A stretch of DNA of 10,751 nucleotides from NCBI GenBank assembly GCA_004325065.1, contig PITI01000570.1:1-10751 (forward strand), read 5' to 3'. The notes below the pieces were generated by a model. The model saw nothing but the letters and a program-made list of their open reading frames with translations, was not told the origin of the DNA and did not search any database. Positions 1-8,095 of the stretch are shown here, in pieces. Positions within the stretch are counted from its first letter, which is position 1, and every line of letters starts with the position of its first letter. Position numbers and translations under genes: made by a program. Source of the DNA: Hamiltosporidium magnivora (Eukaryota > Microsporidia > Dubosqiidae).

Positions 1-114
1 TTTATTCCCACTAAAAATCCAAACAATGATCCTCACACCAGTTTCACACACTCATTGCCAAGCAGAAAGTTTTTTATGTGGTTATCATCCCTCCACCTTA
101 TAAATTTAGTATAA
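1..114 (+). mobile_element. Ty1/copia retrotransposon pol, C-terminal end (partial, cut by window edge)
   Basis: Reading from base 1, 37 codons stay open to a TAA at 112-114. The peptide contains FIPTKN and, nine residues later, FTHSLPSRKF. This is the arrangement found at the very end of the copia RNase H domain, usually written as a Y/F-I-P-T-K stretch followed by AD-x-FTK-S/P-LP-x-x-KF. The usual Ala-Asp and the Lys of FTK are altered here (SFTHSLP), so the copy is probably dead. The same 37 codons with the same stop position recur on the minus strand at 5066-5179, with 20 of 37 residues and 85 of 114 bases identical by hand count. The rest of the element lies to the left of the window. 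No long terminal repeat could be recognised after the stop. The family call is from motif recognition only. Confidence 0.72.
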
Positions 115-960
115 AAATATTCTAAAGAAATTTAATGATAGAAAGTTTCTATACTAAGTTTAGATTTTGATTTACCCAACCTTTTTAAGAGAATAGAAAA
201 AGCAAATTTTCTAAATATACCTGGAAATTAAATGTAAACCAAAATATAATTATATATTACAAAATCTAGATAATAAATTGCAAATATTTGTATCAAATTA
301 CATCAAACGATTGAAATAAAAAAGATTTAACTTTTCTTTATATTTTAACAATTAGAGTAACTATGAGTTAATTTAAACTTTTGTTTGATGAAAGATAAAT
401 TCGAATTATTTCAAGTCAAAGAATATAATAGTGGCTATTCTTTTATTTACATTTGAAATAAGAAAAAATATATGCAGAAAATAAATTTAAAATATTTTTT
501 TATCATGGATTAAAAATGTGAACTATTTTCTTAGCAATTTAAAAACTATTAATATTACAAAAATATTTTATTATTTAAATCAAATAATTATTTTTCCGAA
601 TTTGGTTTGTAAAAATAAACTAAATCCTGAATTTCTCAAAAAATGAAAATTTTTAATATAAAATTTAATGATAAATACAAAAGACAGATTGACAAAACCA
701 AATAATTATACAACAAAGAAGAAATAATATAACATATTGGAATTTAAAAGAACTTTAAGGGATAATTAAAACAGAAACAAAGATAGTAACTCAAATGAAT
801 CTATAATAGAAACAAAAAATAAAATCACAGAACTAATTTATATGAAAAAAACTTATAATAGGCTGTAATAAATCAAAAGATAGATTTTTTTGATTTATAA
901 AAAAAAATAAAAATTATGATAAAATTTACATTCCTTAATTAAGGACTAAATTAATTTTTA
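115..960. other. AT-rich stretch without a recognisable gene
   Basis: This stretch is almost entirely A and T with frequent stops in all frames. The only local structure I noticed is a 15-base near-palindrome at 138-152 (seven-base arms, one central base). It separates the copia remnant from the aquaporin promoter region. Confidence 0.6.
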
Positions 961-967
961 ATCAACA

Positions 968-1003
968 AAAAATTTTATTTACACTAAAAAAAAGAACAAC
1001 CCA
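968..1003 (+). promoter_or_regulatory. Probable microsporidian start-proximal signals of the aquaporin gene
   Basis: An AAATTTT run at about 969-976 is followed, after an A-rich spacer, by CCC at 1000-1002, one base before the ATG. Microsporidian genes characteristically carry an AAATTT-like element and a CCC or GGG triplet just ahead of the start codon, with very short 5' leaders. CCC stands out because C is scarce here. The pattern supports the ATG at 1004 as the true start. The AAATTT-like match alone would be weak in DNA this AT-rich. Confidence 0.45.
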
Positions 1004-1765
1004 ATGAGTTTAACATTTAAGTGGAAAAACTTACAGTCATATTTGGCTGAAATGACAATTTCATTTGGTTTTGGATTTGCCGTATATTCTGCTATAATAG
1101 GTTCGACACTAACTGAGCAACCAAGTACACCTGTAATTGTAGGGCTTACAGTGGCTCTGTCTTCAGTGGCGCTTATTTACACTTTTGTGGATATAACGAT
1201 AGCTCATTTCAATCCGGCGATTACTTTTGCTGCGATCGTCGCTGGTAAAATACATATACTTAAAGGATTTGGATATATTTTGGCACAGGCACTTGGATTT
1301 ATGATAGCTGCAGCGGTTGTTTTAGGTTGTTTCCCAGGAAACGTATCAGATCTTTTAGAAATCATTCGACCTAAAAAAGTTAGTTCGGATGTTACTACGG
1401 GAGAACTAATTTGCACAGAAATGTTTCTTACTGGTATTTTGGTATTTGTAGCCTTTTCTGTGGCAATAAATGCTTACAAGAAACCAGTATTTAAAGAAGA
1501 TAGAGAATTTCTCATAAATCCTGAACCAGTTGATACTACACCAGATAAATCTATACTTGCCCCTCTTGTGATAGGACTTACACTTGGATTTTTAGCTTTT
1601 TTGGGAATCAGTAGTTCAGGTGGTGTGTTTAATCCAGGTATTGTTTGGGCGCCTGTGCTATTTACAGGTAACTGGGTGAACTCTTGGGCATATTGGGTCG
1701 GTGAGTTTGTTGGTGGAACAGCAGGAGGACTTTTGCAGGTATTATTTTTGTACAGAGTTTTTTAG
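1004..1765 (+). CDS. AQP: Aquaporin (MIP family water channel), microsporidian type
   Basis: Intact 253-codon gene ending in TAG. It encodes a six-helix membrane channel with two half-helix pore loops. Hydrophobic segments lie near residues 16-36, 44-66, 85-108, 134-156, 185-203 and 227-250. Loop B carries the first pore motif HFNPAITF (Asn70-Pro71-Ala72). Loop E carries a variant second motif, FNPGIVW (Asn210-Pro211-Gly212), and the residue after it is Ile213 rather than the arginine of the usual selectivity filter. The length and the phrases GSTLTEQPS and FVDITIAHFNPA resemble the E. cuniculi aquaporin, which is known to conduct water. In microsporidia such channels are thought to admit the water that raises spore pressure and fires the polar tube. 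The start is supported by the adjacent CCC signal. It is the only intact, clearly functional gene in the window. An ATTAAA at 1767-1772 could serve polyadenylation. Confidence 0.97.
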   Translation: MSLTFKWKNLQSYLAEMTISFGFGFAVYSAIIGSTLTEQPSTPVIVGLTVALSSVALIYTFVDITIAHFNPAITFAAIVAGKIHILKGFGYILAQALGFMIAAAVVLGCFPGNVSDLLEIIRPKKVSSDVTTGELICTEMFLTGILVFVAFSVAINAYKKPVFKEDREFLINPEPVDTTPDKSILAPLVIGLTLGFLAFLGISSSGGVFNPGIVWAPVLFTGNWVNSWAYWVGEFVGGTAGGLLQVLFLYRVF

Positions 1766-2331
1766 CATTAAAAAAATTAAAAATCTTTACATTGATTTTA
1801 TATTATTTACTCACTATTATTAAAAATTAAAGTAGAGCTATATAAAGTTGTTCTTACGAAACATTTACTTACTGATTTCATATTTTTTCGTTGACATATA
1901 AAATTGAAATTTCTTTTAATAATGAATGATTAAAGTGAATATATTTCTAAAAAATACTAAATAATATGCTAATTTATTTCCCGGCTGAACAAATATAATT
2001 AACAAGAATGAAAAATATCTATAAAATAATATTCCTAAGGATATGCAATAAAAAAAATGCCTAATCTTATGATTTATCAAGTGTTACATAAACAAAATTT
2101 ATAAAAATAAAATTTTTACACTATAAAGAACGAAAACTTATATTTGACTTTAATAAGTTTAGAATTAGATAAATAAACCTCTTTTTTATTTAATTGCAAA
2201 AGCTTTCCAAAATCCCGCATACCATTAGTTTGATATAAGAGTCTTTATTTTAAGAAGGGATTCTCTTTTGTAAAGCACGATATGTAAAGATTGTATGACA
2301 ATAAGCTCCCAAATTTAGGTTTCAAATCTAA
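1766..2331. other. Intergenic stretch downstream of aquaporin
   Basis: No open frame, RNA gene or repeat that I can support. A few short GC-richer spots occur (for example CCCGGCTG near 1980-1986) in otherwise AT-rich DNA. Between 2270 and 2331 the frame of the following remnant may already be present, but it is interrupted by stops. Confidence 0.5.
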
Positions 2332-3451
2332 TATTTAGAATTTTGTCGAACAATAAAAGAATGTATTGATTACTTGCATTTTAATGACCACATAACATCA
2401 GTCATCGTTACGATCTTTAAATAAATTATAAATTATAAATCATAAATGCTTCAAAATGCTTAAATCGGCTTGAAAAAAATTACGACAAAGCCTCTTTGTA
2501 TGCAAAACATCCAGAAAACATTTTTCATGTAGTTTTTTTACAAATATAGATGTTTTGAAGGCGATAGATAAAAAAGATTTCTTGGCACTTTGGTTCAAAC
2601 AAGCTATTACAATCCTAAAAAAATTTTATCGAAAGGAAGGTGTATTTCGGCGCTTATATTATGAAACACAATAGCTTTTTACAGCAAATAATTCTAAAAA
2701 ATGTTTAGAAAAAGAGTTATTCGTTTATTTAGATTATTGTGGGATAAACTAAAGTATTCGGAATAAAAAGTATATGAAAATATATTTTTTGGTTCTCATA
2801 TTCCACAAAAAAGTTATTTCTATGGTGCAAAAGATAATAAATTGGTTAGTGTTTCGATTTAAAGGCGATTCTCATACCATTTAAGCGCTTAAATACTATA
2901 ATTGAAATTTCATACAAATACAAGCCAATTTATCAATATTGCGGGTTTTTGGATTCCAAATTATTATTAGTTTAATTCATTTCTTTCAATCGAAAACAAG
3001 CCATTAATAGAGCTGTAGCTTGTTTGCTCAACATATTCGCGTATATGTTACTTTATTGAAATTACTACTGTGTTTTGAATCTAACTTAATTATTTGTCAT
3101 TGGCTATTTAAATTAATAATATATCACATGAACGAAGATATTTCCACGAAAACTAAAAGAAATATGTAAACCAGAAAAATTTTTCCTTACACCATTTGAT
3201 TAAATTTTCTATAAATTACATTTAGTATTGTTTTAAATTTTAAGAAATCGAACCAAATCATTATTGTGACATATGCGTGCCACAAAAAAAACATAATTTT
3301 AATTTCATATTTAAAATTCTTCGTCATTTAATACTCTCTTGGCTTAAACCACAATAAAATTATTGGTAAAGCAGATTAATTGGAAAATAAGCTCAATAAA
3401 GCACACAAATATCATAAAATAAAAAAAAAAACGAAAAAAACCTGTATATAA
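2332..3451 (+). pseudogene. Probable decayed protein gene of unknown function
   Basis: A chain of plus-strand open stretches follows one after another with frame changes: 2332-2421 (30 codons), 2439-2546 (36 codons), and 2474-2749 (66 codons, a TAG at 2672-2674, then 25 more in the same frame). The next pieces are 2788-2859 (24 codons) and about 3242-3448 (in frame, two TAA). Peptides read like protein rather than AT noise, for example KECIDYLHFNDHI, AIDKKDFLALWFKQA, FGSHIPQKSYFYGAK and SLGLNHNKIIGKAD. The last part is lysine-rich (KYHKIKKKTKK), like a basic C-terminus. I recognise no family, and transposase motifs were not found. Individual stretches of this size can arise by chance here, so the case rests on their same-strand succession and composition. 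The breaks are many, so an old pseudogene is more likely than sequencing error. Confidence 0.35.
2419..2447. repeat. Short AT-rich tandem repeat
   Basis: A unit close to AAATTATA is repeated about three times in a row, the last copy imperfect (AAATCATA). It falls at the point where the open frame ending at 2421 gives way to the one starting at 2439. Slippage in this repeat is therefore a plausible cause of that frameshift. Confidence 0.4.
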
Positions 3452-3512
3452 TGGGCAACTATCTTTTTGATGTATTTTACATACTGTTATATTGAGTAAA
3501 AGGCTTAATAAA

Positions 3513-3689
3513 ATGGATAAACCTCTAGAACCAAAGATAATAAAAAATTATATTGTATAGTGTACTACTTACTGAATATTAATTTCATCTTATTGCGGAT
3601 CATATTGTTTTCATCCTAAATTTACTGAAATTTTTCTAATTTTCATTGTAGATTTCATAATACGAAAAGACTATAATGTTCAAATATGA
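3513..3689 (+). pseudogene. Doubtful decayed ORF with an ATG-led beginning
   Basis: From ATG 3513 the frame runs 15 codons (MDKPLEPKIIKNYIV), meets TAG at 3558 and TGA at 3573, then stays open for 37 codons to TGA at 3687. The second part includes YCGSYCFHPKFTEIF and IVDFIIRKDY. It lies just past the lysine-rich end of the preceding remnant, so it could be the start of another lost gene. Nothing identifies it, and stretches of this length are expected by chance. Confidence 0.2.
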
Positions 3690-4067
3690 TATTTATTAGA
3701 AATATCTTCCTATATCCTAAAAACTACGAACTGTAAATTATTATATAAGCCATGAAATCTGATTGTGTTCTCTAATTAATGAACTCTTTATCTTTCGTTC
3801 GTAAAGTTTGCGCGGACTAACAAACTAACTAATCAAAAGAAAATTGTCTTTGGAACGCTTAGAACTCGGCGAAACTATGATTCATCGTTGGATTATGTTC
3901 CATCGGTAGGAAGGAGCGAGCTATATAATATATAATAAAATATTGTAAACGCTAAGGTAGATAAATATTCAAATAAAAAATCCATATACATCGCTTTATA
4001 AGTTTTGTTTTTTGATTGAAAATACAACAATTTAATGTTATAATAAATCGACTATATTGTTTGATAA
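3690..4067. other. No supported gene; one GC-richer patch
   Basis: Mostly AT-rich. The patch at about 3800-3920 is visibly richer in G and C. One plus frame there reads IKRKLSLERLELGE and then MIHRWIMFHR before a TAG. It may be a scrap of a former gene or mobile element, but it is too short to assign. Confidence 0.3.
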
Positions 4068-4274
4068 ATTACTAGGTTATTTATAAAATATTCAAATCAA
4101 GATTCAGTTGAGACATATAATATTTTCCAAGCCTTATTGATCTGGTTAAAGCTCTACATAAAAGCAAATAAAAGCAAAGGTATACATTACACAAATGGCT
4201 TGGTATTCTGGAGCGAAAATATTTCTAATCCTATGTTTTCTTATCGCATATGGACTTCTTTATATAAACATTAA
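4068..4274 (+). pseudogene. Possible ORF fragment, unidentified
   Basis: An open frame of 68 codons without an ATG near its start runs from after a TAA (4065-4067) to TAA at 4272-4274. It contains SVETYNIFQALLIWLKLY and HYTNGLVFWSENISNP, with a normal mix of amino acids, including Gly, Asn, Trp and His, that is unusual for pure AT noise. No family is recognised. It covers, in another frame, a 27-codon ATG-led hydrophobic frame at 4195-4278, which I consider a shadow. A frame of this length could be random. Confidence 0.25.
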
Positions 4275-4379
4275 GTGATTTATTCTATTAAAAATCCAAC
4301 TTATAAATATTAAATCTCTATAAATTAGCAAGAATTTATATTAGTAAGGAATTATTATCTTTTTTCTTTGATTTCCTAG

Positions 4380-4688
4380 TGTAAGCTACTAAAAAATATA
4401 CTTGCATGTTATATTAAAGAAATCCCTGATATTTTAACGTTCAAGAATATACTGGTTATAGGGTTTTTCGATAAATTAAAATTTTTATTTAAATTTGACT
4501 CGTGTAAAATAATGTAAAAATAAAAAAACATACTAAATATAAATATAAGAGCTTTTTTATATAATATAATAACTTATCAAGGTGTTTATATGATCAAAAA
4601 AAAGGTCAAAACCATACTTTTACAAATAAACTTTGTCAGTAAATATACATATAATTCTGTAACTGTTGCAATTAGAGTTTCTCAATAA
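4380..4688 (+). pseudogene. Possible decayed ORF, unidentified
   Basis: Two open stretches lie in one and the same frame: 4380-4514 (45 codons, with KNILACYIKEIPDIL and VIGFFDKLKFLFKF) and 4524-4685 (54 codons, with NIITYQGVYMIKKK and YTYNSVTVAIRVSQ). They are separated only by TAA, one codon and TAA. The frame continues with many stops to about 5055. Same-frame persistence over 300 bases slightly favours former coding sequence. No domain is recognised. Confidence 0.25.
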
Positions 4689-5065
4689 AAATAATACAAA
4701 AAGTTTGTAAAAATTATGAAATTAGAAGAATTTAACATATATTTTATCATGAAAATTATATTTTGGAGAAATAAATTCGCATAGTAAAAGTATTTTTCAA
4801 GGCGAGTAATTAAATAGTTTTTTGTCTTAGAAATAGTTTCGCTTTGTTAAAAAAGACTAAATAAAAAATTATACAGCACTAATAATTAATTTACTAAAAA
4901 ACGTGTAAATTCTATTGTTAGGAAGTATTTAGTGTCTGTATGTTCGATATATTTATGTGAAAGGGTGTGCAGACACCGAAATCGCGCCAGCCCCGTAAAA
5001 CAGAGCAAAATTAAAAGTACAAATTTTATATATTTATTAAAACACGAAATTGAATAACAAAACTC
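4689..5065. other. Spacer between decayed ORFs and the copia remnant
   Basis: AT-rich apart from 4960-5010, which is sharply GC-richer (CGAAATCGCGCCAGCCCCG from 4977). That spot adjoins a hairpin and lies just past the C-terminal stop of the minus-strand copia fragment. It may be the 3' untranslated part or a terminal repeat remnant of that element, but no second copy is in the window to prove it. Confidence 0.3.
4932..4976. repeat. Imperfect inverted repeat (hairpin)
   Basis: GTGTCTG at 4932-4938 pairs perfectly with CAGACAC at 4970-4976. Three further pairs (two of them G-T) extend the stem to ten around a 25-base loop. On the minus strand it begins TGTCTG and ends CAGACA, and retrotransposon terminal repeats do begin TG and end CA. 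At 43-45 bases it is far too short to be a whole LTR. A function is not shown. Confidence 0.35.
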
Positions 5066-5179
5066 TTATATAAATGAAGATTGGTGAAGGAAGTATAACC
5101 ACAATAAAAACTTTCTGCTTGGCAATGAGTATGTGAACTTGGAGTGAAGAATTTTGTTGTAATTTTTGGTGAGAATAAA
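5066..5179 (-). repeat. Inverted copy of the segment at 1-114
   Basis: The reverse complement of this segment aligns without gaps to bases 1-114: 85 of 114 bases match by hand count, including 29 of 30 across the SLPSRKF codons. Both encode 37 residues and end in TAA at the same point. They are two copies of one copia pol C-terminus in opposite orientation, roughly 5 kb apart, bracketing the aquaporin gene. Similarity appears to fade just past the stop codon, which fits two separate, independently decayed insertions rather than the ends of one large transposon. Confidence 0.8.
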
Positions 5180-5837
5180 CTGACACTAAATTTTCGGTTT
5201 TTCCATGAGCGCTCTATTAGGGCTAGGTCTAGAAATGACGTAAATTTTTCTAGAATCTAATTTGTAGTTTTCTATGTAACCAGATTGCAGAACGTATCTG
5301 AACTTGAAGGTACTCGCCATATATAGCACGGAAACCCAGCCTTGATAATTCGGATCTAAGACTCTGCACCTGAAAGACACAATAATAGAACCATCTACAG
5401 TACAGAGAGCTAGCTAGAAGGTTGTACTTGTTGCATGTCAATGTACTATCTAGGTAGACAATATAAGTCCCCGATATATCTTAGCCTGGTGTTTGTTTGA
5501 TTATAAATGGGTACATTTAGTGGGAATGCGGAATAGTCTTAGTGGAGCCTAGGATGGGTTTCAAACTACGTGCACACCTCGTCTGACTGACGTAAACTAA
5601 CATCAGCCAAATACCTCGCCCATTAACTCGGATTTAATACCTTTTAGATGAAAGTTTCTTGGAGTTAGGTATCGTAGGAGTACCGATGGGGTCTTGAGTA
5701 GAGTTTTTTATGTCAAGCCTAGAAAGTGATAATGTAATGAAAAGAATATCATATTCGCCATTTTTTTGAATAAAGATATATGTGGAGATTATTTTTGAAG
5801 AACTATTAGGCATTAAAAAATAAAAACCATTGTACAA
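5066..5837 (-). mobile_element. Decayed Ty1/copia pol fragment: reverse transcriptase end to RNase H C-terminus
   Basis: Reading the minus strand, copia landmarks occur in the right order, spread over different frames. First comes KNSTQDPIGTPTIPNSKKLS (5649-5708), matching the region after the reverse transcriptase where a TPM-x-PN-x-KLS motif is usual. YVSQTR (5577-5594) fits the YLxxTRPDI motif about 33 codons later. LRYIGDLY (5461-5484) fits LRYLKGT. Last is FTYSLPSRKF within a 37-codon stretch ending in TAA at 5066-5068, matching FTKSLP-x-x-KF. A weaker SAIWLHRKLQIRF (5253-5294) may echo the DN-x-SAI motif. The LRYIG to SAI interval is shorter than in intact elements, suggesting an internal deletion. 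Stops and frameshifts are numerous, so the element is dead. Base composition is much richer in G+C (about half in 5521-5580) than the flanks. The left part of the element is lost near 5838. Confidence 0.75.
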
Positions 5838-6045
5838 ATTTTTTTTAAAAAAGTTAGGTTTTATTTATATAAATTATATTCTTTTAATCCCTATTAATTA
5901 ATATAATCTTATTTTTGTAAAATTTTCGAAAAATATACTAAAAAAACCATGCATAAATCAACATGGCGACATAAATAACTTTTATATTTTTAAAAAAATA
6001 GTCGAAAATATGCATATGATTAGAAAAACACTTATCAATTAACAG

Positions 6046-6294
6046 CTAAAGAAGAAAATAATATAATCGGTTAACATCACAATAGCTAGGTTCAACCACA
6101 CTATAATAACATATTATTAGCCAGTAAAATACTAAATAAAGAAAAAGTACACGATACGTATTGGAATTATCGAAATCAGATACTTGTGAAACATTTTTTT
6201 TGTTTCTGAATTTTAAGCAGAATTCGAACATGAAAATAGAGATTACAGAAATTGATAAATAAAGGGTGCAATTGCATCGTTTAATATCCGCCAT
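6046..6294 (-). CDS. Doubtful small ORF, 82 residues, membrane-like
   Basis: ATG-led frame (MADIKRCNCTLYLSISVISI...) ending in TAG. It has a hydrophobic stretch at residues 10-30, a polar middle (NKKNVSQVSDFDNSNT) and a second hydrophobic stretch near 48-65, giving a two-helix membrane-like profile. There is no CCC or GGG before the ATG, unlike the aquaporin. About one frame of this length is expected by chance in DNA of this composition, and tyrosine, phenylalanine and isoleucine are exactly what AT-rich noise yields. It lies on the same strand as the LRR-like remnant to its right and the copia remnant to its left. I do not recognise it. Confidence 0.2.
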   Translation of the reverse strand: MADIKRCNCTLYLSISVISIFMFEFCLKFRNKKNVSQVSDFDNSNTYRVLFLYLVFYWLIICYYSVVEPSYCDVNRLYYFLL

Positions 6295-6597
6295 GTAATA
6301 TATCAGCTATTTATTTTAAGTTAAAGTGATTTCTCTGAAATACCATGCAAAATTAATCCTAAAAACTAGATAAACACAATTTTACTACGAGTCGTTTTTT
6401 TTACATTACTACACATTTATTGATTGTAAACGAATATATTCGCTATTTTTGATCTTGATGCAAATGTTTCAAAAATCTTATGCGTTGAATAAAAAGCATG
6501 TTCAATTTAAATCTCTTTAGTCGTATTAAAAACCTTTAAAGAACATTCAATATTATTTTATTGGTAAACAAATCAACATATAATTTTTTTTTTCGAT

Positions 6598-7275
6598 TTA
6601 AATATTGAAAAAAAATAGAAACTCGAAATAAGTAAATTCCATTCTTGGAAGTCTTAATTCCCCTGACGAATATGAATTTGTATCATTAAAAAGTTCGAAA
6701 AATGATATTTCTGAAATGTTAGAATTTTTACAAAGGATTAGAGACTGAGGATGTGTAAATTTTGCCAGTGAATTTTATCTGCTGCACCAATGTAAGCTTT
6801 AACAACTCTTAAGACATCAAAACCGCAAAAACTATTTTATAAAATACTTTATAGAGTGTTCCGCTTGAAAAATCAGAACCAAAACAAAATTTTTTAAGAT
6901 TTAGCAATGATGAGAATAAAGTCATTATATCGTAAAAAGGATGAAAAAATAGAAAGTTCAGGCCATCCAAACAAGTAGATTTATAATTATTTTACCGGAT
7001 TCTGATAGAAATAAAATCCATTCTGAACTTGATTTAAAAAGAATTAAAATATTTTCAAAGCCTTCATTTTGTTAAAAAAATTTATAAAATAGTCTAATTA
7101 TTGATCAAAAATGCGCCAAATCAGAATTTCTAATCATTCTATTTCATCAAAGATTATTTCATATGCTGAAGCCACAAATTTACACCCATGAAATGATATG
7201 GTTGTTTAAAAACTTAGTTTAAAATTTTCGAGAGGAACATAAAATCTATCCTGGAATTATCAATTTCCAGTCTTA
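6598..7275 (-). pseudogene. Probable further decayed part of the LRR-like gene
   Basis: Minus-strand frames continue beyond the core remnant with more damage. About 7080-7250 reads QDRFYVPLENFKLSF, TTISFHGCKFVASAYEIIF and LEILIWRIFDQ in one frame with stops between. A 60-codon open stretch at 6812-6991 (with LDGLNFLFFHPFYD and LFSSLLNLKKFCFGSDFSSG) is followed, after a TAA, by 26 more codons in frame. An overlapping 58-codon stretch occupies 6601-6774. Phrases such as LFSSLLNLKKFCF resemble leucine-rich repeat strands. Its position and strand suggest the C-terminal part of the same former gene. Each stretch alone would be weak evidence. Confidence 0.35.
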
Positions 7276-8095
7276 CTATATTGTAGCATGTTTTTTAAGC
7301 AAGGGCGCCTTAATCTTTAAATATAATTGGTAGAAATGCACTTTTAAATTTTTTAATTCGTAAAGATTTAAAATATTAAAATCAAATGCTTTATATCTGC
7401 TACGCATTACGCACCTAACATATGTTCGAAGAGGTAACTTTATATTGCGAAACTTTTCTATTGATGAAGTCTGCGTGTATAAATCTAGAGATAGTAATTT
7501 TTCCGAAGCATAAACGGGTGTTAGCGTATCACAAACAAGCATATTAGCTTTATTTTCATAATTAAAAACATCATCAGAGAGTCTTGAGTAAATATCTTTA
7601 ACAAATGAAATAAAATCTTTATAATCGTTTAAAGACATGTAGCCATAATATGTGGTGATATAATTCAAGCTTTTAAATTCAAGAGATTCTAAAAATTTAA
7701 TTTCATTTTTTGCTGGAAAACCACCATAAATAATACTTAACACTTTTATAAATTTTAAGTTGAATACTTTGTTCACACATTGGATCAATAAATCGGTTTT
7801 AAAACACCGAAAGGAGATAATTTATTGATACATCTAAATAGTGACAAACCATAGAGATGCTTCTGTTCACTTCGTAAGTGACTTGATAAAGAAAAAATCG
7901 TTTGAAGGTATGAAAAGTAAATTCAATGTTTAAAAATCCAAGAAAATCATTTGATCATTCATAAACATCCAACATTACATTGATAATTTCCTTATCAACA
8001 TATTGATGATCTATATTTAAATCTATAGATTCTAATTGCAAATATTCGATAAAATATTTTGCACGGAATATACTTACTATTTTGCTTCGTATATA
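7276..8095 (-). pseudogene. Broken gene, LRR-like protein of unknown function (core)
   Basis: The longest non-aquaporin reading in the window: 170 codons from 7788 to TAG at 7276-7278, too long to be chance here. It has no ATG at its beginning (the first codon shown is TTG). The minus-strand sequence upstream carries on in another frame for 51 codons (7802-7954, including RFFLYQVTYEVNRSISMV). Before a TGA at 7955-7957 there are 46 more codons in that frame (7958-8095, including EYLQLESIDLNIDHQYVDKE). The two frames meet at TTTTAAAA (7797-7804), so one base too many in that run explains the break. The combined reading is about 270 codons with one stop and one frameshift. Leu/Ile-spaced phrases (FLESLEFKSLNYI, LYELKNLKVHF, LQLESIDLNI) suggest leucine-rich repeats, a common expanded family in microsporidia, but this is tentative. 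No signal peptide is seen because the N-terminus is lost. Confidence 0.65.

Noticed and set aside
1204..1416. 70-codon minus-strand frame inside the aquaporin gene
   Set aside because: Antisense shadow of a conserved gene, with no independent support.
3838..3906. Helix-turn-helix of a transposase (KLSLERLELGE reading)
   Set aside because: Only about 20 codons between stops, and no further transposase sequence on either side.
1..5179. A 5 kb DNA transposon with terminal inverted repeats carrying aquaporin as cargo
   Set aside because: The inverted segments are protein-coding C-termini of a copia-like pol ending at the same stop codon, not transposon ends, and no transposase lies between them.
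5186..5380. 64-codon minus-strand frame as a separate small gene
   Set aside because: It lies inside the copia remnant and runs, past a TAG, in frame into the conserved FTYSLPSRKF end. It is part of that decayed element.
5250..5441. 63-codon minus-strand frame as a separate small gene
   Set aside because: Overlaps the previous frame within the same copia remnant. At most it preserves a scrap of RNase H (SAIWLHRK).
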